Assembly (NCBI RefSeq): GCF_000002995.4
Contig: NW_025062476.1
Coordinates: 11,468,501 to 11,532,500, forward strand
Length of the DNA stretch: 64,000 nt
Reading direction: 5' to 3'
From: Brugia malayi
Taxonomy: Eukaryota; Nematoda; Chromadorea; Rhabditida; Onchocercidae
Positions 1 to 13,875 of the stretch are shown here, one piece after another. How positions within the stretch are numbered: position 1 is the first letter of the stretch; the number at the start of each line of letters is the position of its first letter. The notes under the pieces are model-generated. The model was not told the DNA's origin, did no database searches, and saw only the letters and a list, made by a program, of their open reading frames with translations. The position numbers and the translations under genes were made by a program.

Positions 1-870
1 CCTATAAAACAATTTTTGTAGTATAATAATTTAAATTACTTTTAATTTAATTCTCGGAAAAAAAACTACAAACTGGGCTTAAACTAAATTTTAAAAAAAT
101 GAACAAATGCGCTTATTTATTTTGTCACCATGCGACGTTATGATTCACTTCTCTTGTTTTAAATTTAAGTGACAGAAAATCAATGATAACAAAATTTGAA
201 ATTACAACAAAAACTTTTTGAAATGAAATTTGAAAATATTTTAAAATTAGAAAAAAAGAGATAAGGATTTTTTTAAAGGATTAATACTTATGAGGTGAAT
301 ATTTGACGATAAATGTATTATCATACCAAATTTCACAGTTCCTTTACTCATTAAACTAATCGTAGAGCAAAATGAAAAATAAAGTAAAAACATAAATGAA
401 TCATAGATAAAATGTCTGATATGATAATCTAATATTAAATTAACTTTATTTCATTTTTTTTTTTTAAAAAAAGTAAAGCAAAAAAATGAAGTTAGAAACT
501 TAATTTTTAAAAAAAAAAGAAAAATTAATTCATGCTATTTGTTAAAACCAAATTTAGTTATTCTTAAAGATAAGCAAAAAATAACACAATAGCTATTTTA
601 ATTGCTTTTATTTACATTTTTTTAAAATTTTGAAAAAAAAAATAATTCGTTTTAATTAATAAATTTTATAAATTAGTAATTGTAAATTAAAAAAATCGTT
701 TCAATTAATAAATTTAAAAAATTAGTAATTGTAAATTTAAAAAAAAATATATATTTTTTCTTTTTTTAGCTAACAATGGAAGCGATCAATTGTAAAAATA
801 TGACAAAAAAAAAAAGAGACTGAAAGAAAGGAAGGAAATAGATTTTTACCATTGAGAAAACAATGGCCAT

Positions 871-917
871 AACGAATTGGCCCACTTATATTCCCATGTG
901 AAACGAATTGGCCCACT
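871..917. repeat. 16-bp direct repeat pair
   Basis: AACGAATTGGCCCACT occurs exactly at 871-886 and again at 902-917, a 31-base period. The G/C-rich core GGCCCA stands out from the surrounding AT-rich DNA. Two copies are too few to define an array. It could be a short tandem duplication or a pair of protein-binding sites. Confidence 0.7.
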
Positions 918-1650
918 GGCCTAGTGCATTTTTAATTTTTTAAAGTTAATAAATAATATTCTCTAATATTTTAAGCCATTGAATAGATTAATATTTAAAA
1001 TTTGAAATATTTATTTTACATAGCACTAAAAAAAGAAAAAACAAAAAAAAAAAAAAAAAACAAAACAAAATGTTGTCTGTTTTCATCAAAATATTATTTT
1101 TTCTAAATTTTAAAAATTTAAACTTACATTTTTCTGATTATTTAGAAACAGTTTAAATAAAAGAAAAAAAAAAGGCAAGTAATTAATTTATCAGAGATTT
1201 TACGGATTTTCATAAACTACTAATTAAAATTCAAAAATTTTGATAAATAATATTTCTGGTGATGCTATCAACTTGCATAGTCACATTGCTATTAAGTTTG
1301 TAAGCTATCATATTCAATAGCATAAGGATTCAAATAATAAATTAATTAACAAAAATGTTTGCTAGACAGAAAAGTAAAATACAAAAAATTTATTTTACAT
1401 AAAAAAAACTTTCTAAAGCTCAGAAATGAAAAACTTAAAAAAAAAACCATTGCTTCATTGCTTTTTCTCTTTCTTTTTTCTTTTTTTCTTTCTTTTTTTG
1501 TTGTCATCATTTTGTGTCATTTTTCATATTTCATATATTTAAAGCATAAAATAAACCAAATGTAAGTGTGTCACTCACTTTTCTTTTGAAAATATAAATG
1601 GAAAAAAAAAAAACTTTGATGCTTATAAAAACCAATTTTTCTATTTTTCA

Positions 1651-1695
1651 TTCCCTCTCTCTCTCCCTCTCTCCCTCTCTCTCTCTCTCTCTCTG
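1651..1695. repeat. CT microsatellite
   Basis: Interrupted (CT)n/(CCCT)n tract of about 45 bases in intergenic DNA. No gene is adjacent. Confidence 0.9.
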
Positions 1696-4600
1696 TCTTC
1701 TTCTTTAACAATTCAAATTAAACTAGCCTTGTAAATCGCTTGGGATAATATTTTTGTCAAGCATCACTGTCATCATGTCATTCTGAAAGTAAATTTTAAA
1801 CATTTTATGCCTTATAAAAACGATAAAATTTTAATGGTAAAATTGAATTTTTTACAAATTTCAAAAGCAAATTTTATTTCATCCATACAAATAATGAATC
1901 ATGAATTGAAGCATTGATATAAATGTACATTTAAGTTTATGTCAAATTTGAGAAATTAGAATTTCTTTTCTTTTCCTTAACAAATTTGAATATTTGGAGC
2001 AATGAAAATTTTGAAACTTTATAATTTTTGAGATGAAATGAATTTGCAGATAAATTTGAAATCTGAGGAAGAGAAAAAAAAATGAGTTTGTTTGATGAAA
2101 AATGTTTTTTAAACTACTCGACTAGGAATGAATTTAAATTTTAAAAATGAGGAAACTTTTTGTTGCAAAAAAATAATCTATATAAATAAAAAATGTTGAA
2201 TTAACTGAGCAAAAATTGTTTTTGGATTTTTTTTTATCATTTTTATATTTTTATCAAAAATCAATTTCTTTGTAATTTTATTATTGAATTATTCAATTAT
2301 ATGTTTATTAATTTTATAGGAGTTATATGCTATCAAACTCATTACCTATGCAACCATATAAATTTCCAACCAATAATAAAATTTATAAATCATTTAAATA
2401 AATGATAAAATTTAGCAAGAAACGTTCTGGATTAACTAAATTTTAAAATTACATAAATTCAGCTTATTTATGAAATGCTGAAAAATGATATCATGAAAAA
2501 AAATAAAGTAAACTCACTTTTTTAAAAGAAAAAACCAACATTTAAAATTATTGCAAAACTTTGATTTCATTTTTGACTTAATTGAAATATTATATAAAAG
2601 TTATTTAATTAAAATAAGAGAATGAAAATGGAAAACAAATGCTTATTGGTAGATTATTTTTAATATCTTAATTACTTACTTAACTTCATTTCTGCTTCCT
2701 TTTTAAATTGTAATCATTATTTTACAACAAATGCTAATGTTTATTACAAAGTTAGAATTTTAAACAAAATTCTAATTTTTCAAAAAAAAAATTTTCATTT
2801 TTCAGTGCTTGTCAAAATTTTTTCATAATTAATTGATAAAATTATACATTTAATTCACAAATTTAAATTTATTTTCACTTTTAAATTATACTTGTTCTTA
2901 TATTAAGTTAAGTCAACAAAATATTTAATTGATCAAAAAAAGAAGAAAAAAATTATGTACGAAAGAAAAAGACACGAAGTGAGATTGTTTACTTATAAAT
3001 AACAGTTGTAGCAGCAAATGTATCACAATGCTTTCAAAATAAATGTTAGCAACGTTTGATAAATTATTGATAAGGATGTAATCAATGATAAAAAGCGATA
3101 AAATATATTACAAACTGAAAACATTGAAATTTATATCTTATTAAAAAGAAAGTTTTTTTTTTTTTCAAATCGTTTAAAATCTCTTAGTAATTTGTATGAT
3201 AAAAATGACAATGTTTAATTAATTAGCACAATTAATTATAATGCAAAAATTTTTGAAATATATGCAAATCAAACATCAAATTTTTATTGAAATATAGCAC
3301 TTTATTAATACATCTAAAAAAGCAAAATTTGAAGTTTGTAATTTTTCAGATTTGAATTTTATAATCATTGCCGGTTTACTGCAACTTAATTACTAAGTCA
3401 TTTCATTGAAAGTTTTGATTAAACCAAACTGCAATTAATGCCAAACATATTTTATGCATATATAAATTTAATATTTAATTATAAATTTTCTTTATAATTT
3501 TCGCAAAAAGATTTACAATTCACAAGAAATTACATTTTCTGTGTTCATTTTAATTTATAATTTAGTAAATGTCAAATTATTTCTACATTCATCATTTCAA
3601 AATGAAATAATCAATGTATTATAATTTAATTTTAATTAAAGCTAATTCATATTCCAACTTTTTGCTCGTTCTTTAAATCTATTTTATTAATTTATGTATT
3701 AGAAATTATCGATTATTGCATATGTTATTAAATTCGTGGAAAACGAAACGTCAAAAATTTCCATAAAAATTAATTTTATTCTAATTGCGTGCGTGTACGA
3801 ACGGATACGTACGTGAAAAAGGTGACTTGAATTGTATTAATGATAATATTTGATTAATTCAGATTTTTGTTCGTATCAAATATATTGATTCATTGCATGT
3901 GGTAAGATAACAAATATTGCATAAACAATGGAACATAATATTTATTACTTAAATATCGCCTTTATTAAATGTCAGATGTTAATTAAGATAAGCGCACTTG
4001 TCAAGTAATTAGAATCTCAATAATAGTGCAAATTGCGCATATCACTTTTTCATCAGAATCCACTGTGATGCAAATGCCGCACAACGGCATATTATCATAT
4101 ATTAACATTTTGTAATAATTACAAAAAAAAAAATTGAAATTTTAAGTTGTAAATTGTGCATTAATATATAAAAAATGAATATAATTTTCAATTTCTTTTC
4201 TTTTTGGTAATTATTTGCTTATTAATATAAAAAATTCTGCCAAAAAAAGAAATATAGAAATTCATATTGTTAATGTAAATGAATTTTTAAACCATTAGCA
4301 GTTTAAATAATACTAATAATAATGAAGAAAAAAAAAAAATTTCATCAAATTTATTCATGAAATGTTGACAAAACTCATCATAACTGAATGACATTGCTTA
4401 ATGTCAATGTAAATTAAATTAATAATAAGCAAACTTTTTCTTCTTGTGTGGAATATTTATTTTAGAGCAAGGATCTAATTAATGAAATAATATATTTATC
4501 CCATTCTATTAATAATTTAATAAAAAAAAAGTGGGCTTTGTTTTGTTACAAAAATTTGGAAAAGTGAAAATTTACATTGATGAAATTTAGTTTTTCAGAA

Positions 4601-5731
4601 AAATATGGAAAGAAATTTTTTTTTTTTTTTCTTTTATTCTCAGTTAATATTAAGTATTGATATTTTAATGCTATGTTTTTCAACAGTATCATATTGCATC
4701 TAATTATTTTCATTTTGATATGAAAAATTTGATAGCTGTATGAAATTTAATAACTTTCTTCATTAATTAGATTGAAAAGTATTGTTGTTGCGCTTATTTT
4801 CATCAAAGAAAAAAGTTTTTGTTTTTTCGTTTTTTTGTTTTAGAAAAATTGAAAGAATGAAATTTTGTACTGTTGAATTTCAACGTATTTACACTTATCT
4901 TTTTTTACTATTTTAAAAAATTATAATTTTACATAGATTATTAGATTGATAAGATAAATTCATATCATTTTTATGCTATCATTTCAATCTTCATAAAAGA
5001 GTTGATATGATAGAAATAATTAAGTTTGGCATACTACTTTACAACAAATAACATATGGTAGACAATTTTGTTTTTTTGTCTAATAGAAAATTAATGATTT
5101 TCACATGTATTTGAATTTTCACTAAATAGATCAAAAAATCTCAAAATGATATTAACATTTGAAGATGTACGCATCTGAAAAATATTTATCAAAATTTCTA
5201 TTTTTTCTTACATTAAAAATTTTCATAACCATATGATAATGAATTGTGGAAATTTTAACATTTAAAACTATGACTAATACATTGAGTATTTCCTTTTTTT
5301 AAATTTATATCTCAGAAAAAACTTAATCAAAAAAAAAAAAAAAAGAAAATTTATGTCAGTTGTTTTCACTACTTTTTCTTCGTTTCAAATTGCTTTGCGA
5401 AAAATATTTGATGCAAAAAAAGGCTAAAAGATGAAATTACAATTTGCTATGTAAATTTTATCATTATTTATTTATCTCTTCATTCCACCAAGATAATATC
5501 TCAGAAAAATTATCTGTATAATAAGCAACTAAAATGTATTAATGAGCCATCGAAAGTTAAAAAATAATTTCACTGTTTAAAAGCTCTCAGCAAATTATTT
5601 CCTTAATTTATGCAAACTTTGAATCAAAAATTTTCCAATCTTTTTCAATGTTTTGATTGGATTAATAACTTGAATTAACATTTTACATATTATGAAGAAA
5701 AAAAAAAATCTAAAATGCAATATTTTTGATT

Positions 5732-5830
5732 TACAGTACTCTTACAGTAATGATACCCCTATGCCACTTTCATTATTAACAATTTACAGTAATCCTGTAC
5801 ATTTCGCAGATACAGTAATCCTACAGTAAT
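5732..5830. repeat. scattered ACAGTAAT repeats
   Basis: The word TACAGTA(A/C)T occurs about five times in roughly 100 bases (near 5732, 5743, 5784, 5811 and 5822), twice followed by CCT. The spacing is irregular, so this is not a simple tandem array. It resembles a decayed interspersed repeat. Confidence 0.5.
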
Positions 5831-6423
5831 ATCTGATATCATAGCTTCAATAAAAAAGAAAAGCATTTATGATCATATTTATTCATTTGTGACAAAAAAG
5901 CTATACGCATTTCATTTCATTTCTCATTTTTTATTTTCAATAATTTTTCCAATCTGTCAAATTCAACAATTCATCATTTGATTATTCTGTTAAGAAAATT
6001 TCAAGTACCATTGAGCCTATCAGTGACTACAAATAGTCTTTTTCTTCCCTTTTTTCTTGCGGGTGAAAAATGATTGGCTGATTTCTCTTGGTTTCATCCG
6101 TTAAAATCATTTTTTAAGCTTCAAACTATACTTATCATTAAAAAAAAACTTAAGCTACGTTTATCACACTATATTTACTGTATTTCGAATAAAGGAACAG
6201 ACGAGAGAAGGAGATAAAGGAAGAGAGAGAGGGACAAAGGTGACATTGAACTGAAAGTGATAACTGATTTGAGGACAAAAGTTATCTCGGGGCTTAATAA
6301 TCTCACTAAGCAAAACAATGTGATAATAGCAACTTTTATAAAATGTTAATGTCATTGCAGATTTATAGCAGTTGAAATATATTAAAATATTAAAATAATT
6401 AAATTGTTGGATATTATGCAAAA

Positions 6424-6662
6424 AAACAGATTTTTTTAAAATATTTGTGGAAAAATTCTACAAATTATTAAAATAATAATATGATTAGCACTCGAATTTT
6501 TTTTAAATATTGAATAAATTAATTATTAGTGCTTGTTTCTTCCATTTGTTTTATATTTAGCTTATTTGAAAATTTTTTAACAATATTACAAATTATCAAA
6601 TTAATTTGTAATATTGTTAAAAAGAATTTTTTCTACAAATTTTTAAAAAAAATCTGTTTTTA
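6424..6662. mobile_element. fold-back (MITE-like) element
   Basis: The ends are near-perfect inverted repeats of about 38 bases: the left end at 6424 reads AAACAGATTTTTTTAAAA and continues through TTTGTGGAAAAATTCT. The right end at about 6625-6662 is its reverse complement with few changes. A second, nested palindrome has arms at 6571-6595 and 6602-6628 around a 6-base loop. The whole unit of about 240 bp could fold into one long hairpin. No open frame or transposase is inside, so it would be non-autonomous. A target-site duplication could not be defined in the AT-rich flanks. Confidence 0.55.
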
Positions 6663-9565
6663 AATTTAATGTATTGAAATGAAAAAATATTGCTGATAAA
6701 TTAAAATCAAACTCTCTCCTTGGCATTTAATCGTATTCAGCATGATTTTCAGTAATTTGCATAATTCAATTTTAAAATGATGTTTTCTTGAGTTCAATAT
6801 TTCAAAATCAGTGAAATATTTCACTGTAGCCTGATAGCTTGATGAAGCCCAGATAAAACGCCGCATCTCAAAACTTTTATAAAAATTTTGTAAGTGAAAT
6901 TTCAACTGTCCTACAAATTATTTCATTTTTAAGCTTTACATGAAACTTCTGCAATTTTAGCTTAATGACTGTATTTGCAAATACAATTGTTCTGTTTGAA
7001 ATAAAAAATAAAGCTGAAAATTTGAAAATTGGTACAAATTAGAAATGTATTACAAGTTTTTTTATAGCAAATGCAACCACAATTAAAAGTTTTTGTAAAC
7101 TGTTATTTCATTTTCAAATCAAATTTCACTCCCAAATTGTCAAATGAAAACAACATTTTAACTTTTCTTATTTTTTCTTCCTATCATCACCAATCCATTC
7201 ACATATATAAAGCACTTCAAATTGCGCACTTCCTTTATTTGAAGCATAAATTTGCTTCTTCTAAATTTTATCTTCCTTCAAGCAACTCTCAGTTTCATTA
7301 AATTTTAATTTTTTTTTTTATTTGTTTACGTTTTGTTATTTTATATAATTCATATTTTCCCTCTTATTTTATACAAACATTTCACTGTTTATTTCTAAAC
7401 TTAGTTATTTCACGATCATCAAACTTATGATACAAGTTTAATCATTTTTATTTTTGTTGTTGGTCTAAGTATGCTAAGTTAATTTAAAATGATTTCTTGT
7501 TTTCGATTTTATTATGAATATTTTGTCCGAATAATTAAACTTTAATGATTAATAAACGAAAGTTTATTGGATATATCATATCTGTTAAATATGAACATTT
7601 TCAATTTTAACACTTTTTTAACTAATTCATATTATAGTGCTTTGATAATTTTAATGAGATTTTTTCCTGTCATTTCTTTATCATAAATAGAAAATAAGAA
7701 TAAATTGAAATTTTTTACATTTATTTATTCATTCTTTTTTAACGACTATCATAATTAATATTAAATTACTTCTCTTTTCTTTTCTCAGTCAAACAATATT
7801 TTAATCATTTATTTAAATTTAAATAAATTTTCAATATTATTCTGAGGTAAACTTTTTTGCTCAGTGCAAGCAATTAATTTCCAAATGTATTCCAACGCAG
7901 TTAAATAAAATTTGAACAGCAAGAAATTGTTTTTATATAAAAGTAATATAGAGTAAATAGTTTTGAAATATCTTTCTTATCATTCGCAGTATAAATTTTA
8001 GTTAATATTGTTTAAAAATTGAGGTAAAATTACAATGTATTATGATTTTCATCAATTTTAACCTTAATTATATGTTAATGAAAATTGATGGTTAATTTAA
8101 ATATACAAAAATAAACGTACAAAAAAGATATAATTTGAAAACAACAAATTATGATAAACTGATAGTTTATCAAAATGTCTACTACGTACATATGTTACTA
8201 GCATATTCCTTCCAAAAATCCGAATTTGTTCCAAATTTGTTACCTAAAATTTAAATTTGTTACTTTAAAAAATTATCAACATTATCATAATCATATCATT
8301 ATCTCAGCTATCGTTATCATCACTATTAGCATCTTTTTTATTCAAATTTATTGCATTATCATCTCTTTATCTTTTTTTATTCTTTTTTCTTAATCACAAT
8401 ATTTGTAATCAAAAAAGTTATCACCAATAACCATCTATCCAATTGCTAGTTATCATCAAATCATAATCAAATTATCATTATCACCGTCATTTTTTCCTCA
8501 TCTTTTTTGTTCTTTATCTTCTTGCATTCTTTTTTTTTTTTCCTGATTAATGATATTTGTAATCAAATGAAATATTTACAAAATTTTCAATAAATATTTT
8601 TTTGAAAAATTTTCACACTATTTAAATTTTATTATCATTTCATTGTTATCGTATTTTGATATGAAATAATATATCGTCTTAATTCATTCCTTTAAATTAT
8701 TCAATTACCGTCTAAAATCTCTAATTGGCTTTTTATTTTTTTATCTGAAATCTAATTTGCAAATTAAAAAGATTTCCGCTCTGCAAATGTCATTTCAATT
8801 AGTGAAAAAAAGAAAGGAAAAAAAAAAAAGGAAATGAAAGAGAACGGGAAAATGTCATTATCTTCAAGTTCACCACTTGCAATTTAATTACATTTCAAAC
8901 TATCAAAAACAAAAAAAAAAAAACTTCAAAAATATTTTTCAATCATTCATCTGCATTCTATCTAATGATTTCCTTTCATTTTCAGTTAATTTAAATCAAA
9001 TATTTCGAGAATTCTCATTTAATATACGATTTCTATGAAAAAATTTTTAGTATTTCAAAAGATAGCTCAAAGGTTTTTTTTTTTTTTTTTTCATTTTTGG
9101 CTCATTTTAAAAAAAAAAAAAACGACAAATTTTAGAAGTAAAATTTGTAATTAAATAATAATAAATGTCATTTTAAATCTTTGAGACAGAAAGGGAGAGA
9201 GAGAGAGAAACGAAGAGAAAAGTAATTCTCTGTCATATATTTTCTTATTTTTTAATAATTATTTAGATCTTTTAACATCTTTTTTAGCTTAGAAAGCTCT
9301 AAATTTAGTTTTTTTTTATTTGGAAGTGAAAATGGAATGTATAAAATAACATTTTTTTTGAATTGATAATTAATTTATAGCAAAATATTTCTTTGATAAT
9401 TTTGAAAATAAAATTGCTTATAAAAAATTCAATGAAAAAATTGAATTTTTATGAAAAATAAAAATCATTTCAGTAAAGAAGTTAATGTAAATTTTATTAT
9501 TGCTCAAAACAACTTTTTTTTTTCCGAACTTTTTACTTCCACAAATAAATAAGTTGATTTTTTGC

Positions 9566-9566
9566 A

Positions 9567-9599
<33 letters not shown>

Positions 9600-9607
9600 G
9601 AAAGAGA
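9566..9607. repeat. GA microsatellite
   Basis: (GA)n tract of about 40 bases with a single GGG interruption. A smaller CT tract follows at about 9838-9868. Confidence 0.9.
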
Positions 9608-11520
9608 TGTGAAAGATGGCAATAGTTATTTCTAAATGTTATTCAATCTTTGCACAAATGCAAAATAATAACAACAAGAAAAAGTAATCTTCCCAAAAAG
9701 TTTATTATCCTTTTTCTCTTTTTTTTTTGCTTTTTTTTCTAATCTTTTTCTGTTCAGCATTTCAAATTATAATTTAATGAAAATTAAAATTAAAATGAAT
9801 TTAATATAATTAAATTTGATCATATATCTAATTATTGTCGTCTCTTTCTCTCCTTCTCTCTCTCTCTCTGTTTATTATCGGCTTTCTCAGACTTTTTATT
9901 ATCCACTCCATATTATAATAATACTGTAAACAAATATCATTAGAGTGGGATATGAACGCTGTAATAAATTGGAATAAAATTTTAGGATAGTCTTTTTATT
10001 AATTATTTATTGGAGTAATCATATTTAATTTATATCATAAAATGTGATATTTGTTATGCAAAATGAATTTCAACATTAATATATTACTTATTATAATTAA
10101 GTTAATTGGTATAATTAAATTTAAATTATTTGGATTTGAATTTACATGCCGGCAAATATAGTATGCGATGAAAAATTAAATGATTTAATTTTCAGGCAAA
10201 TTATCACTCTTTTGATAATGATATGATATGATTGTTATTGGATGTAATTGTAAAGGATATTTGATATATATATTTGTTGTGATTATAAATTATTCATTAG
10301 AATATTTTGAAAGTTTAATTTTAATTGCTTTTATTTTAAGTAATACTATAAATGTGACAGATATCATAATTAATAGGGAATTTAATAAAATAAATGCTAT
10401 CAAAGTTGACATCCTTCATTTCATTTTTCTTTTTTTTTTTTTTTTTTGATTAATTTTCAAGTAGCAAAAAAAGAAATTCAAATGTTAATCCAAATGGACA
10501 ATAAATAATCCAAATACTTATCTTAGTCTAATCTAAATGGGAATGGAAGTAACCAAATATTAATCTAACTGAATAAGAAAGTAACGAAATACTAATCTTA
10601 CTGCTTACTTTTATAAAGAAAAAAAAAATAAAAAGGTTTTTTGCTAATTCAAACAAAATTTTTAAATAAAACAAATATTGTAAAAATGTAAAAAAAAAAA
10701 GTCAAAACGAAAAAAGAAAACATACATTTATAGAAAATATTCAATGTTATCCGTACTTTTTGATATGCTAAAAATATTTATCGAATGCAAAAAAAAAAGA
10801 AAAAAAGAAAAAATTAAAGCTAAAACAATTGAAAAAATACTTTCGTTTTTTTATTTAAAATCCAAAAACAAAAACAAAAAAAAAAAAAAGAAAGAAAAAA
10901 GAATAAATTGCTTCCAACTCGTTTACCCTAGGGATATATGGAAGAAAATGAAAAAAATTTAAAAAAAAAAAAAAAAACGAAGCAAAAGAAAAATAAAAAA
11001 GTTGGAAGAATAAGCAAATAAATAACTATTCTATTACAATGAAATTTATTAAAATATAATTTTAAAACATAAAATTAATTAGATTGAAATATTTTTCTTT
11101 TTCAACCGTTAAAATATGCTATAGCAATGTAAAATATTTACAAATACCTCTCTAACAAAAATATAATTAATTATTTTAGTAATTTTAGTATTACGAATGG
11201 TATGAATAAGGTCAGTTGAATTACTTAAGTCTAATAAGTAATTCTAATTTTAATTAAAATTTCAGCAATTAATTCAAAAAAAAAAAAACAAAAAAAAACT
11301 TTTTGTTTGGTTTTTTTTTTTTGCCAAATAATGTAAAACTTTGAAATGTTTAAGTAATATTTACTATTTATTATGAATGCAACATTACATATTGAATTTG
11401 TCAACAGTAAAACCATACTTTTTTTTCATTTTTGTTCACAAAAATGAGACAATTACTCTTAAATTTATTTACTTTTTCTTTTTAAGTGTAAAAAAAAATA
11501 ATTTAAAAAAAAAATCAGAA

Positions 11521-11640
11521 TTTTACAGTATATTTTATTACTAAAAATACACTGCAAATTCTAATTTAAGTACAAAAAATTACAGTATATTTTATTAGTA
11601 ATCAATAATTACAGCACATTTTACTATTATTCAGTAATTA
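11521..11640. repeat. direct repeats of ACAGTATATTTTATTA
   Basis: ACAGTATATTTTATTA occurs twice exactly (near 11526 and 11582), and a diverged third copy follows near 11611. The spacing is irregular (about 56 and 29 bases). It looks like a small degenerate tandem repeat. Confidence 0.55.
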
Positions 11641-12867
11641 AAATGAATTATCAATATAATATAATAGTAATTTTATATTTTTGCTTTTATTTTGTATTAT
11701 TAAATTATTTCCTTTATTTATTTTTTCTCATATACAATTTTTCAAAAAATTCCACAACATTTCTATTTAGCAAATGTTAAGTTAATTTAGGTAAACTAAT
11801 TTGTTGGTAATTTAAATTCAACACAAAATATGCATGTAAAAAAAAGAAAACAGCTGATATGATATAATATTTTTAGTTTGATACTGATAATGATATGATA
11901 TGATATGATAACAAATATAATATTATAACAAATCATCAATTAGTATAGTCTTATAATTTTTTTCTTTTTAATACATTGACAAAATTATGATAATGCGAAA
12001 TTGATTAATAAATATTTCTTTAATAATTATTACCCGCAGGAAGAGATTTGGGTTGGGAAGAAATGATTTAATTCAATAAAGGAAAGAAAAAATATTTTTT
12101 TTTTTTTAACTCTCAAATACAATCAAAGAATTAACTGATAGCAAGAATAGAAGAAATAATTATAGTATAATCAAAAAAAAAAAAAAAAAAAAATTACTTT
12201 ATAATAATTTGAAAGTAAAATTTTTAAAGTTAAATCAAAAGAATTAATTTCAAAAGAATTCGTAAATCATTGAAAGTATTAACTTCTTTTCATTTTTTAA
12301 AATTTAGATTAAAAGAAATGATTTCAGTACTTTTTTTTTTCAAATATTAAATAAGAAAACAGGATTTTTAACATTTTAGAATAATTTATTTATCATTGAA
12401 CTGATAGAAATGATAATTTATTTATTCAAATTTAGCTATAAAATTTATGATAATTTTATGCAAAATTTATTTGCTATTTGATAAATCAAATCAGAATATG
12501 CTTAAATGAAAATGCAATAGGAGAAAAAGTAAAGAAGTTTAATAATTATTAAAATCTAGTTAACATTTCATTAAAATCTATGTTTTATTTCAAAAATCTA
12601 AACATAATTTCATTTTGTAATTCCAATGAATTAAAATTTATTTTAATGTTTTATTCATTTTTTACCAATTCCAATTAGCAACATTATTAATAAATTATTT
12701 CATTTTTCATTCACATTTTACATTAAAATTATTATTTTACTAGAAATTAATTAATTAGAATTGATTAAAAGCATTTTTTTTCCCATTACTTCTTTTACAT
12801 TTTACCTTTTATTAACTGATAATATAGCATTTTCTCATTGTTTTGCCACAATTTAAGTCATTTTTAA

Positions 12868-12898
12868 ACTTTTAATTTAATTTAATTTAATTTAATTC
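12868..12898. repeat. TTTAA pentanucleotide repeat
   Basis: About five consecutive TTTAA units in intergenic DNA. Confidence 0.8.
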
Positions 12899-13875
12899 AC
12901 TTCTTCTTTGCTTCATTTACTTTCTTCATATCTCTTAAACTGCTATACAAAGTTGACATTTAATTTAATTACTTTTTTATACCTTTTAACTGTCATAGAA
13001 TTCTAATATCACTTACTTTCATTATTTTGCTAAGATATAAAAGTGGTGATAATTTAATATAGAAATATTAAATAAGTTTATAATTTAAATATGTTATGCT
13101 AAATTTTACTTCAAAACAAATTAATATGATTTATTCGAGTGTGAATTATTTCCACCTTTTTGCATTTCTATTAAGCTAACTCACAATATTATTGCATATT
13201 TCCGTTTTCGTTGTTATTTATAAAAATAATCATTTTTTTGTGAAAAATTTCCGTCTAATTCATTTCATATTTATCTTACCATTCTTCAATTATTTTATAA
13301 ACATATTTATTTTATTTCTTTTTCTTCTTTCTTTTTTTTTTTTTTTGTAAAGAATTAAAATATGTCAATTGGTCAGTATATCACATTTATTTTGATATTC
13401 GTTTTCATATTTACATTAATACTAAAATTGTTTAAAGGTTCGATTAAATTTTGAAAAATTTTTTTTAAACTAATTAGTAGATGATTATATAATTATATAC
13501 CAATCAATTAAATTATTTAATAACTAAATAAGATAATGGTCAGTAAAAATTTGCACATTAAATATTCATATCTAAAATCAAAATAATTATGCCGAACTAA
13601 AAATTATTATTATATTAAGTTAATTAAAATGATTTTTTATTTAATAATTTAGTGAAAAAATCGCAGATCATATTTTCAATTTTGCATTTCAAAAAAAAAA
13701 AAATGCATTTAAAAATTATAAAATAAATTTTCATTTCTACTTTTATACATCAATAATTATTAGTGTTATTTATTTGTATGTTATTAAAATATGGTTAAGA
13801 AATTGTATTATTATTAAATAATTTAAAAAATTAATTTAAATGTGAAAAAAAAAAAATTTATTTTTTAAGATTATT

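Larger units (their letters stand above)
1..13875. other. gene-poor AT-rich region
   Basis: No supportable gene was found. The open frames here are short, rich in F/I/K/N/Y, lack splice-linked continuation and match no domain I recognise. The stretch holds long A and T runs, CT/GA microsatellites, a fold-back element at about 6424-6662 and a few short direct repeats, listed separately. A GC-richer spot lies near 3785-3815. It may be the upstream region of the C2-domain gene that starts at 13876, but no promoter motif could be assigned. Confidence 0.6.

Noticed and set aside
1359..1565. 68-residue frame with a hydrophobic, membrane-like stretch
   Set aside because: The hydrophobic part comes from a TTTCTTTT tract. 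Nothing around it looks like a gene.
10744..10962. Lys-rich 72-residue frame
   Set aside because: Created by poly-A tracts; no coding signature.
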